From Mycobacterium marinum (lineage in GTDB: Bacteria > Actinomycetota > Actinomycetes > Mycobacteriales > Mycobacteriaceae), in the NCBI RefSeq assembly GCF_003391395.1, contig NZ_CP024190.1, positions 3,286,001 through 3,350,000 on the forward strand: a stretch of 64,000 nt of DNA. The letters are read 5' to 3'. The translations under genes were made by a program, and so were the position numbers. Under the pieces are notes generated by a model. That model was not told the DNA's origin. It made no database searches and saw only the letters and a program-made list of their open reading frames with translations. Shown in pieces: positions 17,872 to 26,693 of this stretch; the stretch's first letter is position 1, and every line of letters begins with the position of its first letter.

Positions 17872-18218
17872 CAGCTGCCTTCGTTCGCGCTACGGCCCCG
17901 GACATCGCCTGGGGTTGAGTCGGAATATCGCAACTCGTGGTTGCGCCCGCCTGCCCGGCCGGCGCCAACCGATACACCGCCCAGCCGAATCGCCGTGGCC
18001 ATGGACTGCTCAGGTGTCATCGTTTGTTCCCGTCAACAACTGTTCCCACCAACAACAATCGGTTCAGGCCGGTGAACTTCGGCTCAACCCTAACGCGATG
18101 GCGCCACGCCGACCGGAAAACAATCCGAATTTGGAATCCAAATTGGTACTGCCGAACCAATTGTGCACCGCTGGAGCATGTTCGAGCTGGTCGTGTCAAC
18201 TTTACGTAGACCCCTCCC
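17872..18218. other. Intergenic region between divergent genes, no gene seen
   Basis: About 350 bases separate the ABM-domain gene (minus) from the amidohydrolase gene (plus). Short frames are present, but none has a recognisable product or a ribosome binding site. It probably holds the two promoters. No convincing operator or repeat was found. Confidence 0.5.
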
Positions 18219-19607
18219 ATGTCAACCATTCTGCTCACGCTGATGTTAGAGTGTCGCGTGCCCAAACTCGTGATCGACCGCGTATCCATAGCAACCGTTG
18301 ACCCCAAGGCCGCCGAGTTCTCCGAAGGCCACATCATCGTCGAGGACGATCTGATCGTCGCGGTTGGTGATGGACCCGCGCCCGAGGTCCCCGGCGCAAC
18401 TGTCATCGATGGCCGCGGTTGCCTGGCAACTCCCGGATTGGTCAACACCCACGAGCACCTCTATCAGTGGATCACCCGTGGTTACACCCAGAAGGGGACC
18501 TTGTTTCAGTGGCTGACCGAGATGTATCCGGTGTGGGGACGCCTGGACGCTGAGCTGGAGTTCGCTGCCGCCAGCGCGGGGCTGGCCAGGCTCGCCCTGA
18601 CCGGTTGCACCACGACCATGGATCATCACTATGTCTTCCCGCATGCCGGGGGAGACATGCTGGGCGCGGAGATCGCCGCAGCAAAGCGCATCGGCGTCCG
18701 CTTTCATCCGACCCGCGGCTCGATGGACCTCGGCGTCGCATCGGGGGGACTCCCGCCGGAGCACACCGTCGAAGACATCGACACGATCCTGACCACCTGC
18801 CAAGACGCCGTACGCGAGCACCACGACCCCACGAAGGGCTCGATGGTGCAGATCTCCCTTGCTCCCTGCTCACCGTTTTCGGTCACCGGTGAATTGATGA
18901 AGCAGTCCGCGCTGCTGGCCCGCGACCTTGGGGTGCGGCTGCACACTCATCTTTCGGAGACCGTCGAAGAAGACGAGTTTTGTCTCGCCCAATTCGGTTC
19001 CCGGCCAGTTGATTACGTGGAATCGCTGGGCTGGCTGGGAAGTGACGTCTGGATGGCGCACTGCGTGCACCTGTCCGAGGGCGACATCGCCAAGCTCGCC
19101 GCTACCAGAACCGGGGTAGCCCACTGCCCGACCTCCAATGGCCGCTTTGGCGCGGGGATCGCCCCGATCCCCGAACTGCTGGCCGCCGATGTCGCGGTCG
19201 GATTGGGCGTGGACGGCGCCGGCGCCGAACACCGTGGGCTGGCGAACGAAATGCGCCAGGCCGCGCTGGCGGCCAGATTCCGGCTGGGCCCGCAGGCGCT
19301 CGACGCGCGCGAGGCCTTGTGGATGGCGACCGTTGGTGGCGCCCGGTGCCTGGGCCGCGACCAGGACCTCGGGTCCCTCGAGGTCGGCAAGCTGGCCGAC
19401 ATCGCACTCTGGCAGCTGGACGGGCTCGGCCATTCCGATGTCGAAGACCCGGTATGGGCGCTGATCTATGGTCCGCCTGCGCCGTTGCGGCTACTCCTGG
19501 TGGGCGGAAACACCGTCGTCGAAGACGGCGAGTTGCGCACCGCCGACACCGAGACCTTGGCAACAGACGCCAAGAACGCCGCGGTGACTCTGCGGGAACG
19601 CGGCTAG
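18219..19607 (+). CDS. Amidohydrolase of the 8-oxoguanine deaminase / chlorohydrolase group
   Basis: The 462-residue metal-dependent hydrolase has the superfamily metal ligands: LVNTHEHLYQWITRG (HxH), RLHTHLSETVEED, WMAHCVHLSEGD and the GVDGAGAEH aspartate block. A TVGGARCLGRDQDLGSLEVGKLADI tail is typical of the ATZ/TRZ-like aminohydrolases. The HEHLYQW form is found in 8-oxoguanine deaminases and hydroxydechloroatrazine-type enzymes, so a purine or triazine-like amino substrate is likely. It is cytosolic. ATG 18219 gives the longest frame; GTG 18258 (VPKLVIDRV) is an equally plausible start because the conserved fold begins there. It stands alone. Confidence 0.87.
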   Translation: MSTILLTLMLECRVPKLVIDRVSIATVDPKAAEFSEGHIIVEDDLIVAVGDGPAPEVPGATVIDGRGCLATPGLVNTHEHLYQWITRGYTQKGTLFQWLTEMYPVWGRLDAELEFAAASAGLARLALTGCTTTMDHHYVFPHAGGDMLGAEIAAAKRIGVRFHPTRGSMDLGVASGGLPPEHTVEDIDTILTTCQDAVREHHDPTKGSMVQISLAPCSPFSVTGELMKQSALLARDLGVRLHTHLSETVEEDEFCLAQFGSRPVDYVESLGWLGSDVWMAHCVHLSEGDIAKLAATRTGVAHCPTSNGRFGAGIAPIPELLAADVAVGLGVDGAGAEHRGLANEMRQAALAARFRLGPQALDAREALWMATVGGARCLGRDQDLGSLEVGKLADIALWQLDGLGHSDVEDPVWALIYGPPAPLRLLLVGGNTVVEDGELRTADTETLATDAKNAAVTLRERG

Positions 19608-20029
19608 GTCTGGCCGACGCCGGCCGCTGAGCCCCGCGGCGCATCTGCCGGTAGCCCTCTGCTCCCTTTTGACGCAAATCCATTGGGAGCTATGGGATCC
19701 GGGGGGATCCCGCTAGCCGCAGCCCGCGCCCGTCGCCGAATGAGGAACGGCCGCCAAGGCCGAGTTAGGGCCGATTGGCGCTCAGTCGGCGCCGGACGGC
19801 GCAGGACCCAGCTCGGCACCGGGTTGACACCCCAAGTCATAGGGGTCATCGTCGGGTACTTCCCGGCATGTTGGCCGACTCGGCGCGGGGGGCGTGTTCG
19901 TTGCGTTCGCGGGGGCCGCAGCGCTCCCGTCCCGGCGCGGGCCGGCTGGCTCTCGGCATTTCGCCGACTCGTCCATGGTCGTCTCACCCATCTGGCCCGC
20001 GGCTTTTTCGGAACCGATGCCGGTGCCCG
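19608..20029. other. Intergenic region between convergent genes, no gene seen
   Basis: About 420 bases lie between the amidohydrolase and peroxiredoxin stop codons. Arg-rich frames are open on both strands, as expected of high-GC non-coding DNA. No RNA gene or terminator hairpin stood out. Confidence 0.45.
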
Positions 20030-20761
20030 TCACGGTTGGGCACCGGCTGTGATCGCCGACTCGACGGTCTCAGCACTGAGTTCCTTGGTGCAGAAGAACC
20101 AGTCTTCGCATTCAACGCCGTCGACCTGACCCTCCATGCGCTCTTTCGCCGTGCCGCACGAGCCCGCGGGGGGCACGATCACCGGGTCACCCGGGCGCCA
20201 GTCCGCCGGTGTCGCGACGTCGTAGTGATCGGCAGTCTGCAGGGCCTTGATCACACGAAGGAGCTCGTCGAAATTGCGGCCGAGGCTGAGCGGGTAGTAG
20301 ATGATGGCCCGGATCGTGCCGGTGGGATCGATGACAAACACCGCTCGTACGGCCTTGGTCGAGTCCTCACCAGGCATGATCATCCCGTACTTGCCGGCGA
20401 TCTCCATCGAGACGTCCTCAATGAGCGGGAAGTTGACCTGCACATCGTGCATGTCGCGAAAACTGATCTTGTCCTTGATCGTTCGCAGCCATGCGATGTG
20501 GCTATAAAGCCCGTCCACGGACAGTCCGACCAACTCGGTGTTGTAGGCCGCGAACTGCTGCTGCATCGACGCGAACGTGATGAACTCGCTTGTGCATACG
20601 GGGGTGAAGTCGGCCGGATGAGAGAAGAAGATGACCCACTTGCCCGCATAGTCGGCCGGAAAATTGATGGGCCCCTGTGTGGTGACAGCGGTGAACTCCG
20701 GAGCCGGATCGCCGATTCGTGGCATGACTGCGGCTGGGGCCGGGGTGTCGGGGATGGTCAT
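20030..20761 (-). CDS. 1-Cys (Prx6-type) peroxiredoxin
   Basis: The 243-residue thiol peroxidase carries the peroxidatic site HPADFTPVCTSEF (PxxxTxxC) near residue 52. It has the extended Prx6-type C-terminal domain with DWRPGDPVIVPP, as in enzymes that reduce peroxides without a conserved resolving cysteine. Additional cysteines occur late (GSCG, VECEDWFFC) and could serve as resolving thiols. The ATG at 20761 (MTIPDTPAPAAV) is chosen because GAAAGGA lies at the right distance upstream; the frame stays open 49 codons further but without a good start. A 16-bp CsoR-like palindrome lies about 40 bases upstream. Expected to protect against hydrogen or lipid peroxides in the cytosol. Confidence 0.9.
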   Translation of the reverse strand: MTIPDTPAPAAVMPRIGDPAPEFTAVTTQGPINFPADYAGKWVIFFSHPADFTPVCTSEFITFASMQQQFAAYNTELVGLSVDGLYSHIAWLRTIKDKISFRDMHDVQVNFPLIEDVSMEIAGKYGMIMPGEDSTKAVRAVFVIDPTGTIRAIIYYPLSLGRNFDELLRVIKALQTADHYDVATPADWRPGDPVIVPPAGSCGTAKERMEGQVDGVECEDWFFCTKELSAETVESAITAGAQP

Positions 20762-20799
20762 CGTGATGATCCTTTCGCGTATCTCAGCCCGTTCAACAA

Positions 20800-20815
20800 A
20801 TACCCATAGGGGTAT
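20800..20815. promoter_or_regulatory. ATACCC-N4-GGGTAT palindrome, CsoR/DUF156-like operator
   Basis: The sequence ATACCCATAGGGGTAT is a perfect 6+6 inverted repeat with a 4-base spacer, 39 bases before the peroxiredoxin ATG. Operators of the CsoR/CstR/FrmR family (copper, persulfide or formaldehyde sensors) have this arrangement of ATACCC and GGGTAT arms. No regulator gene of that family lies in the window, so the repressor would act in trans. Confidence 0.5.
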
Positions 20816-20937
20816 ATTCCGGCCGTCCGAGTTTCCACCCATCGGGGTTGTTGATGGCCGGCGCCGCAGCGCGGGGTTACCGCCGACAACCACGATGGGA
20901 CCAGGCACGATGCCGATAGTGCTAGTAGGGTGCGGGA

Positions 20938-22407
20938 GTGCCCGAATACCAGCCGACCAAAGACTCGGTCGCCACCCATCGTGTGCCCGACTGGTTTGAG
21001 AACGCGAAGTTTGGCATCTTCATCCACTGGGGTCTTTATTCGGTGCCGGGGTGGGCCCCACTCGAGGCCGACACCCAAGAGTTGATGGCCACCAGGGGGC
21101 CGGCGTACTGGCTCAAGCACAACCCCTATGCCGAGTGGTATCAGAACACCATCGGAATCCCCGGCAGCCCGTCGCAGCAGTACCACCTCAAGACCTACGG
21201 CTCCAACTTCACCTACGACGACTTCAAGCCGATGTTCAACAAGGCGGTCAAGCAGTTCGATCCCGACTCCTGGGCCGATTTCTTTGTCCGGGCCAACGCC
21301 CGCTACGTGGTGCTCACCACCAAGCACCACGACGGATTCACCATGTGGCCCAGCCGGCATCCCAACCCGCACAAGGACTCCTGGCATGCCGGCCGCGATC
21401 TGGTCGGAGACCTGACCAGCGCGGTCCGCGACCGGGGCATGAAGATGGGCCTTTATTACTCGGGTGGCTACGACTGGACGTTCAACCCGACCGTCATCAC
21501 CGACCTACCGGGGATGGCATCCTCGCTCGTACAGACCGACGAGTATGCGCAGTACGCCGACAATCACATCCGCGAGCTCATCAACCGGTACCAGCCGTCT
21601 GTGCTGTGGAACGACATCGGCTACCCGCCCAAGTCGAACCTGGCCGAGTTGTTCGCGCATTACTACAACCAGGTGCCCGACGGTGTCATCAACGACCGGT
21701 GGGCGCAGTTGCAGCTCCCCAGGGTCCCCGGAATGGAGCCACTGGTCATGGGCGGGCTCGGTCTGGCCAACGCATTGTGGCGGTTCCTGCCCGACCGGGT
21801 TCGGGTCTTGGACTTCCCGACCAGCTTCCACTACGACTTCCGCACCCCGGAGTACGCCCAGTACGACGAGATCAAACCGTACAAGTGGGAATCGACCCGC
21901 GGTGTGGGCAACTCGTTCGGAAACAACCGCCAAGAGGGTCCCGACCAGATGTTGACCCTCACCGACCTCGCCCGCGGCTTCGCCGACCTGGTGAGCAAGA
22001 ACGGAAACCTGCTCCTGGGTATCGGGCCCTACCCGGACGGCACCATCCCCGAGTTGCAGGCCAAGCTGCTCGCCGATTTCGGCGCGTGGCTCGACGTGAC
22101 CGGCGACGCCTACTTCAACACCCGCCCGTGGGCAACCGCGCAAGCCACCGCTACAGATGGAACCCCGCTGCGCTTTACCCAAAAAGAGGACGCCGTCTAT
22201 GTGACGTTCCTGCAGGCCCCCGGCGAACGCCGGGTCGGGTTGCGTGGACTCACCGGCACTTCGGATACCAAGGTCGAGCTACTCGGCGGTGGCACCCTCG
22301 AACATGAATGTGCCGACGACCGGATCAACGTGACGTTCCCCGACCGATTGGACGTCTGGCCTGCCTACGCCCTCAAGATCACTCCGAAGCCCCATCTGCA
22401 AGCTTGA
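20938..22407 (+). CDS. Alpha-L-fucosidase-like glycoside hydrolase, GH29
   Basis: The 489-residue protein matches GH29 from its first residues: WFENAKFGIFIHWGLYSVPGWAP, YVVLTTKHHDGFTMWPS, and SVLWNDIGYPP, where the Asp is the expected nucleophile. It ends with a small beta domain (DAVYVTFLQAPGERRVGLRG...). GH29 enzymes remove alpha-L-fucose from glycans with retention. There is no signal peptide, so a cytosolic role is expected, perhaps on mycobacterial fucosylated glycolipid fragments or host-derived glycans. GTG 20938 is the start. It is divergent from the peroxiredoxin gene; the two promoters share 176 bases. Not part of the M. tuberculosis Rv1926-Rv1927 order. Confidence 0.9.
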   Translation: MPEYQPTKDSVATHRVPDWFENAKFGIFIHWGLYSVPGWAPLEADTQELMATRGPAYWLKHNPYAEWYQNTIGIPGSPSQQYHLKTYGSNFTYDDFKPMFNKAVKQFDPDSWADFFVRANARYVVLTTKHHDGFTMWPSRHPNPHKDSWHAGRDLVGDLTSAVRDRGMKMGLYYSGGYDWTFNPTVITDLPGMASSLVQTDEYAQYADNHIRELINRYQPSVLWNDIGYPPKSNLAELFAHYYNQVPDGVINDRWAQLQLPRVPGMEPLVMGGLGLANALWRFLPDRVRVLDFPTSFHYDFRTPEYAQYDEIKPYKWESTRGVGNSFGNNRQEGPDQMLTLTDLARGFADLVSKNGNLLLGIGPYPDGTIPELQAKLLADFGAWLDVTGDAYFNTRPWATAQATATDGTPLRFTQKEDAVYVTFLQAPGERRVGLRGLTGTSDTKVELLGGGTLEHECADDRINVTFPDRLDVWPAYALKITPKPHLQA

Positions 22408-22522
22408 TCCCGGCTTCGCCCAATCCGGTGACTTTGGCCTCTAACCAGCCAGCACCGGGGTAGCCGATCATGGCGGCATGACAGTTCGCGGCCGACTGTC
22501 GCCTAGGAGCCTAGGAGCCCTC

Positions 22523-22891
22523 ATGATCGATTTCTCTTTGGACACCGAACATTCCATTCTCCACGTACGGCCCGAAACGGCGCTGGACAAGGAAGATTTC
22601 GTCAAGCTCGCTGAAGTGGTGGATCCTCACATCGAAGCGACCGGCGATCTTGCCGGGCTGATTCTCAACGCCCCGTCCTTCCCCGGCTGGGACAGTTTCG
22701 GAGCGATGGTCAATCACTTCCGCTTCATTCGGGACCATCAGAAGCACGTGAAGAAAATCGCCGTCGTTACCGACTCCCACCTCGGGGATGTCGCCGAGCA
22801 TCTGACATCACATTTCGTGTCGGCTGAGGTGCGCCACTTTCCCGCCGGCCAAGTCGAACAAGCACAACAATGGATCCTGGGTGGATCCTAG
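22523..22891 (+). CDS. SpoIIAA-like (STAS-type) small protein
   Basis: The product from ATG 22523 is 122 residues: MIDFSLDTEHSILHVRPETA, LDKEDFVKLAEVVDPHIEATG, GWDSFGAMVNHFRFIRDHQKHVKKIAVVTDS and a C-terminal QWIL. This is the SpoIIAA-like/STAS fold found as stand-alone proteins in many bacteria (Pfam SpoIIAA-like). No catalytic residue is known for it, and it is thought to bind small ligands or lipids. An earlier in-frame start at 22478 adds 15 residues without family similarity. It sits between the fucosidase and the Rv1927 orthologue, all on the plus strand with gaps of 70-110 bases. Confidence 0.75.
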   Translation: MIDFSLDTEHSILHVRPETALDKEDFVKLAEVVDPHIEATGDLAGLILNAPSFPGWDSFGAMVNHFRFIRDHQKHVKKIAVVTDSHLGDVAEHLTSHFVSAEVRHFPAGQVEQAQQWILGGS

Positions 22892-22987
22892 ACGGATTGA
22901 TGCTCGTAATACCCTGCGCTGCAACGTTGATCGCTGCGTTGCGGGTTCGGGGTCGCTGGATGGGACCGACCCTGCCACGATGGTGAA

Positions 22988-23761
22988 ATGACTGTCGTAC
23001 CGGGCCCCCCAGAATCGGATTCCAGCCACTGCGACCCCCTTGCCGGATACCCGGTGACGCCACCGCCATTGCCGCGCCCCGTCACCTTCGACCAGCGCTG
23101 GAGTGACCTGACCTTCGTCCACTGGCCCGTGCTGCCGGACAGCGTCGCGCACATGTACCCGCCCGGCACTCGTCCCGACATCTTCGCCGACGGTCTGACA
23201 TATCTGGGCTTTGTTCCGTTCGCGATGACCAGCACCAAGATCGGCACCGCGCTCCCGCTCCCATATTTCGGCAGGTTTCTGGAGACCAACATCCGGCTCT
23301 ACTCGATCGATGACTCCGGGCGCCACGGCGTGTTGTTCCGTTCCTTGGAAACAGCCCGGCTGGCCGTTGTGCCCGTCACCCGGATTGGGATGGGCATTCC
23401 TTACACCTGGGCGAAAATGCAGATGACATGGTCGGGCCAGCGCCTGAGCTATGCAAGCGTGCGGCGCTGGCCCCACCGCGGCCTGCGCAGCCTGCTGACG
23501 ATCCGCGTGGGCGACGCGGTTGAACCGACTCCGCTGGAGACTTGGCTCACCGCGCGCTGGGGAGCGCACACCCGCCATGGGGGACGGACGTGGTGGATGC
23601 CCAACGAGCACGGATCGTGGCCGTTGCACTCGGCCGAGATCCTCGAACTCGACGATGAGCTCACCGCGGCCAGCGGGGTGCGGCCGGCCGGCAAACACCT
23701 GCGTGCCCTGTTCTCTCCCGGAGTACGAACCTTTTTCGGGCGCCCGTGCGTGGTTCGTTGA
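22988..23761 (+). CDS. Conserved hypothetical protein, DUF2071 (Rv1927 orthologue)
   Basis: The 257-residue protein is of the DUF2071/YqjF type: RPVTFDQRWSDLTFVHWPVLPDSV at the start, then FADGLTYLGFVPFAMTSTK, FLETNIRLYSIDDSGRHGVLFRSLE and TWWMPNEHGSWPLHSAEIL. Length and position relative to mpt63 and the following short-chain dehydrogenase match Rv1927 of M. tuberculosis. The fold is an acetoacetate-decarboxylase-like beta barrel in characterised relatives, but no activity is established for this family. Cytosolic. ATG 22988 is the start. Confidence 0.85.
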   Translation: MTVVPGPPESDSSHCDPLAGYPVTPPPLPRPVTFDQRWSDLTFVHWPVLPDSVAHMYPPGTRPDIFADGLTYLGFVPFAMTSTKIGTALPLPYFGRFLETNIRLYSIDDSGRHGVLFRSLETARLAVVPVTRIGMGIPYTWAKMQMTWSGQRLSYASVRRWPHRGLRSLLTIRVGDAVEPTPLETWLTARWGAHTRHGGRTWWMPNEHGSWPLHSAEILELDDELTAASGVRPAGKHLRALFSPGVRTFFGRPCVVR

Positions 23762-23818
23762 ATGCGTGGTTCATTGCAAAGCGAGCCGAGCGGCATCCGG
23801 CGGCATCCGGATTCGGGG

Positions 23819-24586
23819 TCAGGGGCAGGTGTACCCGCCGTCGATCACGATGTCCGAGCCGGTCATATAGCTGGAAGCCGCACTGGCTAGGTAGAGGTAG
23901 AGGCCGGTGAGTTCTTCGGGCCGGCCCATTCGTCCCAGCGGAATCTTTGGCTCCCATAGGGCGTGGTAGTCCGCCAATGGCTCAACGAGCTCGGTGCGGA
24001 TGTAGCCCGGGCTGACGCTGTTCACCCGGATCTGGTGCGGAGCCAACTCCACGGCCATGGCTTTGGTCAGATGAACAACCGCCGCCTTGGACGTGCAGTA
24101 GTGGCTGACCTGCTGAGGAATGTTGATGATGTGTCCGGACATCGACGCGGTCGTGATGATCGTTCCGCCAATGCCCTGATCGACCATCGCCCGGGCCGCC
24201 GCTTGTGCGGTGAGAAAGACACCAGTCACGTTCGTATCCTGAATGCGTTGGAACTCTTCGAGTGGCATGTCCAGCATCGCCTGGACCGAGACGATGCCGG
24301 CGTTGCAGACGGCGATGTCGATCCCACCCAGCTCGCCGGTCATCTGGTCGAGCATGCCCCTGACCTGGTCAGGCTGGGTGACATCACAGCGGATAGGCAG
24401 CGCCTTGCCGCCGACCCCAGCTATCTCGTCGGCAACCACCTGCAGCGCATCGGAATGCCTTGCCGCAAAGGCGACTTGGGCCCCGGCCTCGGCATAGGCC
24501 AGCGCCACCTTCTTTCCGATGCCGGTGGACGCCCCGGTGATCAGGGCGCGCTTGCCGCTCAAGTCGAACAGATCCAACACGCTCAT
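23819..24586 (-). CDS. Short-chain dehydrogenase/reductase (Rv1928c orthologue)
   Basis: The 255-residue classical SDR has the cofactor-binding TGASTGIGKKVA (about residues 18-29), NAG (about 94), a catalytic Ser in TTASMSGH and the YCTSK active-site Tyr/Lys, plus the PGYIRTELV motif. AARHSD after the second strand suggests NADP preference. It oxidises or reduces an unknown alcohol/ketone. The conserved C-terminus SDIVIDGGYTCP is typical of FabG-like SDRs. It converges on the Rv1927 orthologue as in M. tuberculosis and is divergent from the SnoaL-like gene 48 bases away, so the two starts share a promoter region. Confidence 0.9.
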   Translation of the reverse strand: MSVLDLFDLSGKRALITGASTGIGKKVALAYAEAGAQVAFAARHSDALQVVADEIAGVGGKALPIRCDVTQPDQVRGMLDQMTGELGGIDIAVCNAGIVSVQAMLDMPLEEFQRIQDTNVTGVFLTAQAAARAMVDQGIGGTIITTASMSGHIINIPQQVSHYCTSKAAVVHLTKAMAVELAPHQIRVNSVSPGYIRTELVEPLADYHALWEPKIPLGRMGRPEELTGLYLYLASAASSYMTGSDIVIDGGYTCP

Positions 24587-24633
24587 TCGCCAGTCCCTTC
24601 AGACGGTGACCTCCAACCGAAACACGTTCTAGT

Positions 24634-25119
24634 GTGTCCGGTATGGGCAGGTTCACCAAGGCCGAGATAGAACAAGCCGTCAGGCACTACACCACCGTCG
24701 TCGAGGGGTGCTCAGCCTCCGGTGACTGGCGACCGTTCGCAGATTTGTTCACCGAGGATGTCGTCTACACCGAACACCACTATGGGGTCTTCCATGGCCG
24801 CGAGGCGGTGCGCGAGTGGATCGTTGCGGTCATGGCGCCTTTCCCGCATATGCGCTTTCCCTCGGATTGGACCGCCTACGACGAAGACAACGATGCTGTT
24901 GTCCTGATGATCAAGAACAGCCTTGACCACCCGACCGATCCAAACGGTGAGCCGTTCTGGTTCCCGAACTGGACTCGACTCGTCTACGCCGGCGACGGCC
25001 TGTTCTGCAGCGAGGAAGACATCTATAACCCCGACCGGGATGCGCCACGGGTGATAGCTGCCTGGCTGCTGGCCGGCGGCCAGCTCGCCTCCGACCAGAT
25101 CCTGCAGCCCGGGCCCTAG
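24634..25119 (+). CDS. SnoaL-like (NTF2-fold) protein
   Basis: The 161-residue protein (or 158 from ATG 24643) has the SnoaL/NTF2-like cone fold pattern: an N-terminal helix region AEIEQAVRHYTTVVEGCSASGDWRPFADLFTEDVVYTEH, then HGREAVREWIVAVMAPFP and strands ending ERLVYAGDGLFCSEEDIY-like (here TRLVYAGDG). Such proteins are isomerases, hydrolases or ligand binders; the active residues are not fixed. It is followed after one base by an alpha/beta hydrolase gene on the same strand, so the two are probably one transcript and may act on the same small molecule. Confidence 0.75.
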   Translation: MSGMGRFTKAEIEQAVRHYTTVVEGCSASGDWRPFADLFTEDVVYTEHHYGVFHGREAVREWIVAVMAPFPHMRFPSDWTAYDEDNDAVVLMIKNSLDHPTDPNGEPFWFPNWTRLVYAGDGLFCSEEDIYNPDRDAPRVIAAWLLAGGQLASDQILQPGP

Positions 25120-25150
25120 GTTGCCACAACCCGGCTGGGCCGACGCGCAC

Positions 25151-26005
25151 ATGCAACACGTCCAGTGGACCCGATCCGGAGTACGCCTGATTCGCCGGAT
25201 CGATCGCGCCGGTGACCTCAATTGGCTATTTCTGCCCGGTGGCCCGGGAATCGGCTCCGAGAGCCTGCACGAACTGGTCGACACGGTCGATGTCCCCGGC
25301 ACCTGCTGGCTCGTCGATCTTCCCGGCGATGGCTCCAACGTCAATGCGCCGGGTGCCTCCGAGGATCCCTATCGTCTGTGGCCGCGGGTTGTCGCGGAAG
25401 CGGCCCGACAAGTCCCGCATCCCGTGTTTGTCGGGCATTCCACCGGGGGCGAGTACCTACTGTCGACGCCCGCGCTGGATGCAGTGCTCGAGGGGCTGGT
25501 ATTGATCAGCACCGCTCCTGATGCCTCGTGGATGCCGGCCTTCGAGGAGATGACCCGCAACAATTGGCTGCCGGGCGTCGAGCAGGCGATGGCCCGCTAC
25601 CAATCCGATCAAACACCGGAGAATCTTCGCGCCGTTACCGTCGAGTCGGCGCCCTGGAACTTCGTTGAACATAGCGTCGCCAGGGGCGCGCGGATACTGG
25701 CCCGGCTGCCTTACAACACGGGTGCGACGCAATGGTCGGACGCGAACTTCGATAGCAGCTACCGATTGGCCTGGTGGCCGACCAGACTACCGACACTCAT
25801 CGTCAGCGGCGCGGCCGATCGCATCGTTACGCAGTCGCTGTGGCAAACCGAACGCTTCCAGGCAGACAACGTGATCCGGCGCGTCATCGCCGAGGCGGGG
25901 CACTTCCCCTGGATCGAACAGCCAGTCGCGGTGCGCGATGCGTTCACCGAGGTCGCACAGCGGATCATCGGCACGCGAGCTACGGGGTCGGACCGTCGGG
26001 ACTGA
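25151..26005 (+). CDS. Alpha/beta hydrolase
   Basis: The 284-residue protein (294 if a TTG at 25121 is used) shows the hydrolase-fold landmarks: NWLFLPGGPGIGSESL (oxyanion region), nucleophile elbow VFVGHSTGGEYLL with the catalytic Ser, PTLIVSGAADRIVT with the likely Asp, and IAEAGHFPWIEQP with the His. The Pro-Gly-Gly-Pro-Gly oxyanion motif is like that of proline iminopeptidases and related esterases. The substrate is unknown. It directly follows the SnoaL-like gene. Neither is present at the equivalent position in M. tuberculosis, which carries Rv1929c there. Confidence 0.8.
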   Translation: MQHVQWTRSGVRLIRRIDRAGDLNWLFLPGGPGIGSESLHELVDTVDVPGTCWLVDLPGDGSNVNAPGASEDPYRLWPRVVAEAARQVPHPVFVGHSTGGEYLLSTPALDAVLEGLVLISTAPDASWMPAFEEMTRNNWLPGVEQAMARYQSDQTPENLRAVTVESAPWNFVEHSVARGARILARLPYNTGATQWSDANFDSSYRLAWWPTRLPTLIVSGAADRIVTQSLWQTERFQADNVIRRVIAEAGHFPWIEQPVAVRDAFTEVAQRIIGTRATGSDRRD

Positions 26006-26035
26006 CCTGCCCGGGAACTTCATGGCAGTAGGGGG

Positions 26036-26596
26036 TCACTCTGGTGAGGTGACGGTGTAGACAAGACGGGCGAACTGCCCATGAGCAGCGGCGGAAACCA
26101 GGCGGAGCCGATCGGCCCCGATGCATCGCGGGAGTAACGGCGCTCCGCCGGTCAAGGCAGCAGGCGCAACGGACAACCTGATCTCATCCAGGGCGCCGGC
26201 ATCGAGAAACTGGCCGGCAAGGTCTCCGCCACCGACCACCCAGATGTCTCCGGCGCCCGCGGCCTCTTCTATCGTCGGCAGCACATCGAGGACTGAGCCG
26301 GACACGAACCGCACATCTGCCCAGGCGGGGACGGGCAGCTCACGTGTAGTGAAGACGAATGTTGGTTTGTCGCCATAGAACTGCTGCCACGTCTCGGGGT
26401 GGTCGAGAATGCTCTCCGTCTCAATGACCCACTGGTAGGTTATCGAGCCCTCCACCATGACTGTCGCTTCGGTCGGAACCAGTCCGCTTTCGGGCATTCC
26501 GCTTTGGTCGACCGCGAACAGCCAAGCCAGCGAATAGTTTTCGTCGGCGATCCAGCCGTTGAGAGTCGTCGCGGTGTCGAACACAATCTGTCCCAT
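26036..26596 (-). CDS. Dihydrofolate-reductase-like / RibD C-terminal domain protein
   Basis: From ATG 26596 (MGQIVFDTATTLNGWIADEN) the 186-residue product is a stand-alone RibD_C/DHFR-like fold. It has the conserved N-terminal 'D....L..G.IA' pattern, KPTFVFTTRELPVP, and the nucleotide-binding IWVVGGGDLAGQFLDAGALDE, ending in a strand-rich region. Many actinobacteria have such small NADPH-binding reductases of unknown substrate. The frame is open further upstream, but the fold starts at 26596. It is divergent from the EXPERA-domain gene 97 bases away. Confidence 0.8.
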   Translation of the reverse strand: MGQIVFDTATTLNGWIADENYSLAWLFAVDQSGMPESGLVPTEATVMVEGSITYQWVIETESILDHPETWQQFYGDKPTFVFTTRELPVPAWADVRFVSGSVLDVLPTIEEAAGAGDIWVVGGGDLAGQFLDAGALDEIRLSVAPAALTGGAPLLPRCIGADRLRLVSAAAHGQFARLVYTVTSPE

Positions 26597-26693
26597 AGAC
26601 CAGACCATACGGCCGCACCCCAACATCGGTGCGGGGCCGCTGTCCGTGGTGGATTCATCCACACCCAAGGGTGACCCGCCTACCATTCGGAGC

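Noticed and set aside
19683..20129. Arg-rich frame between the amidohydrolase and peroxiredoxin genes
   Set aside because: Composition is that of random high-GC sequence, and its 3' part overlaps the peroxiredoxin gene antisense.
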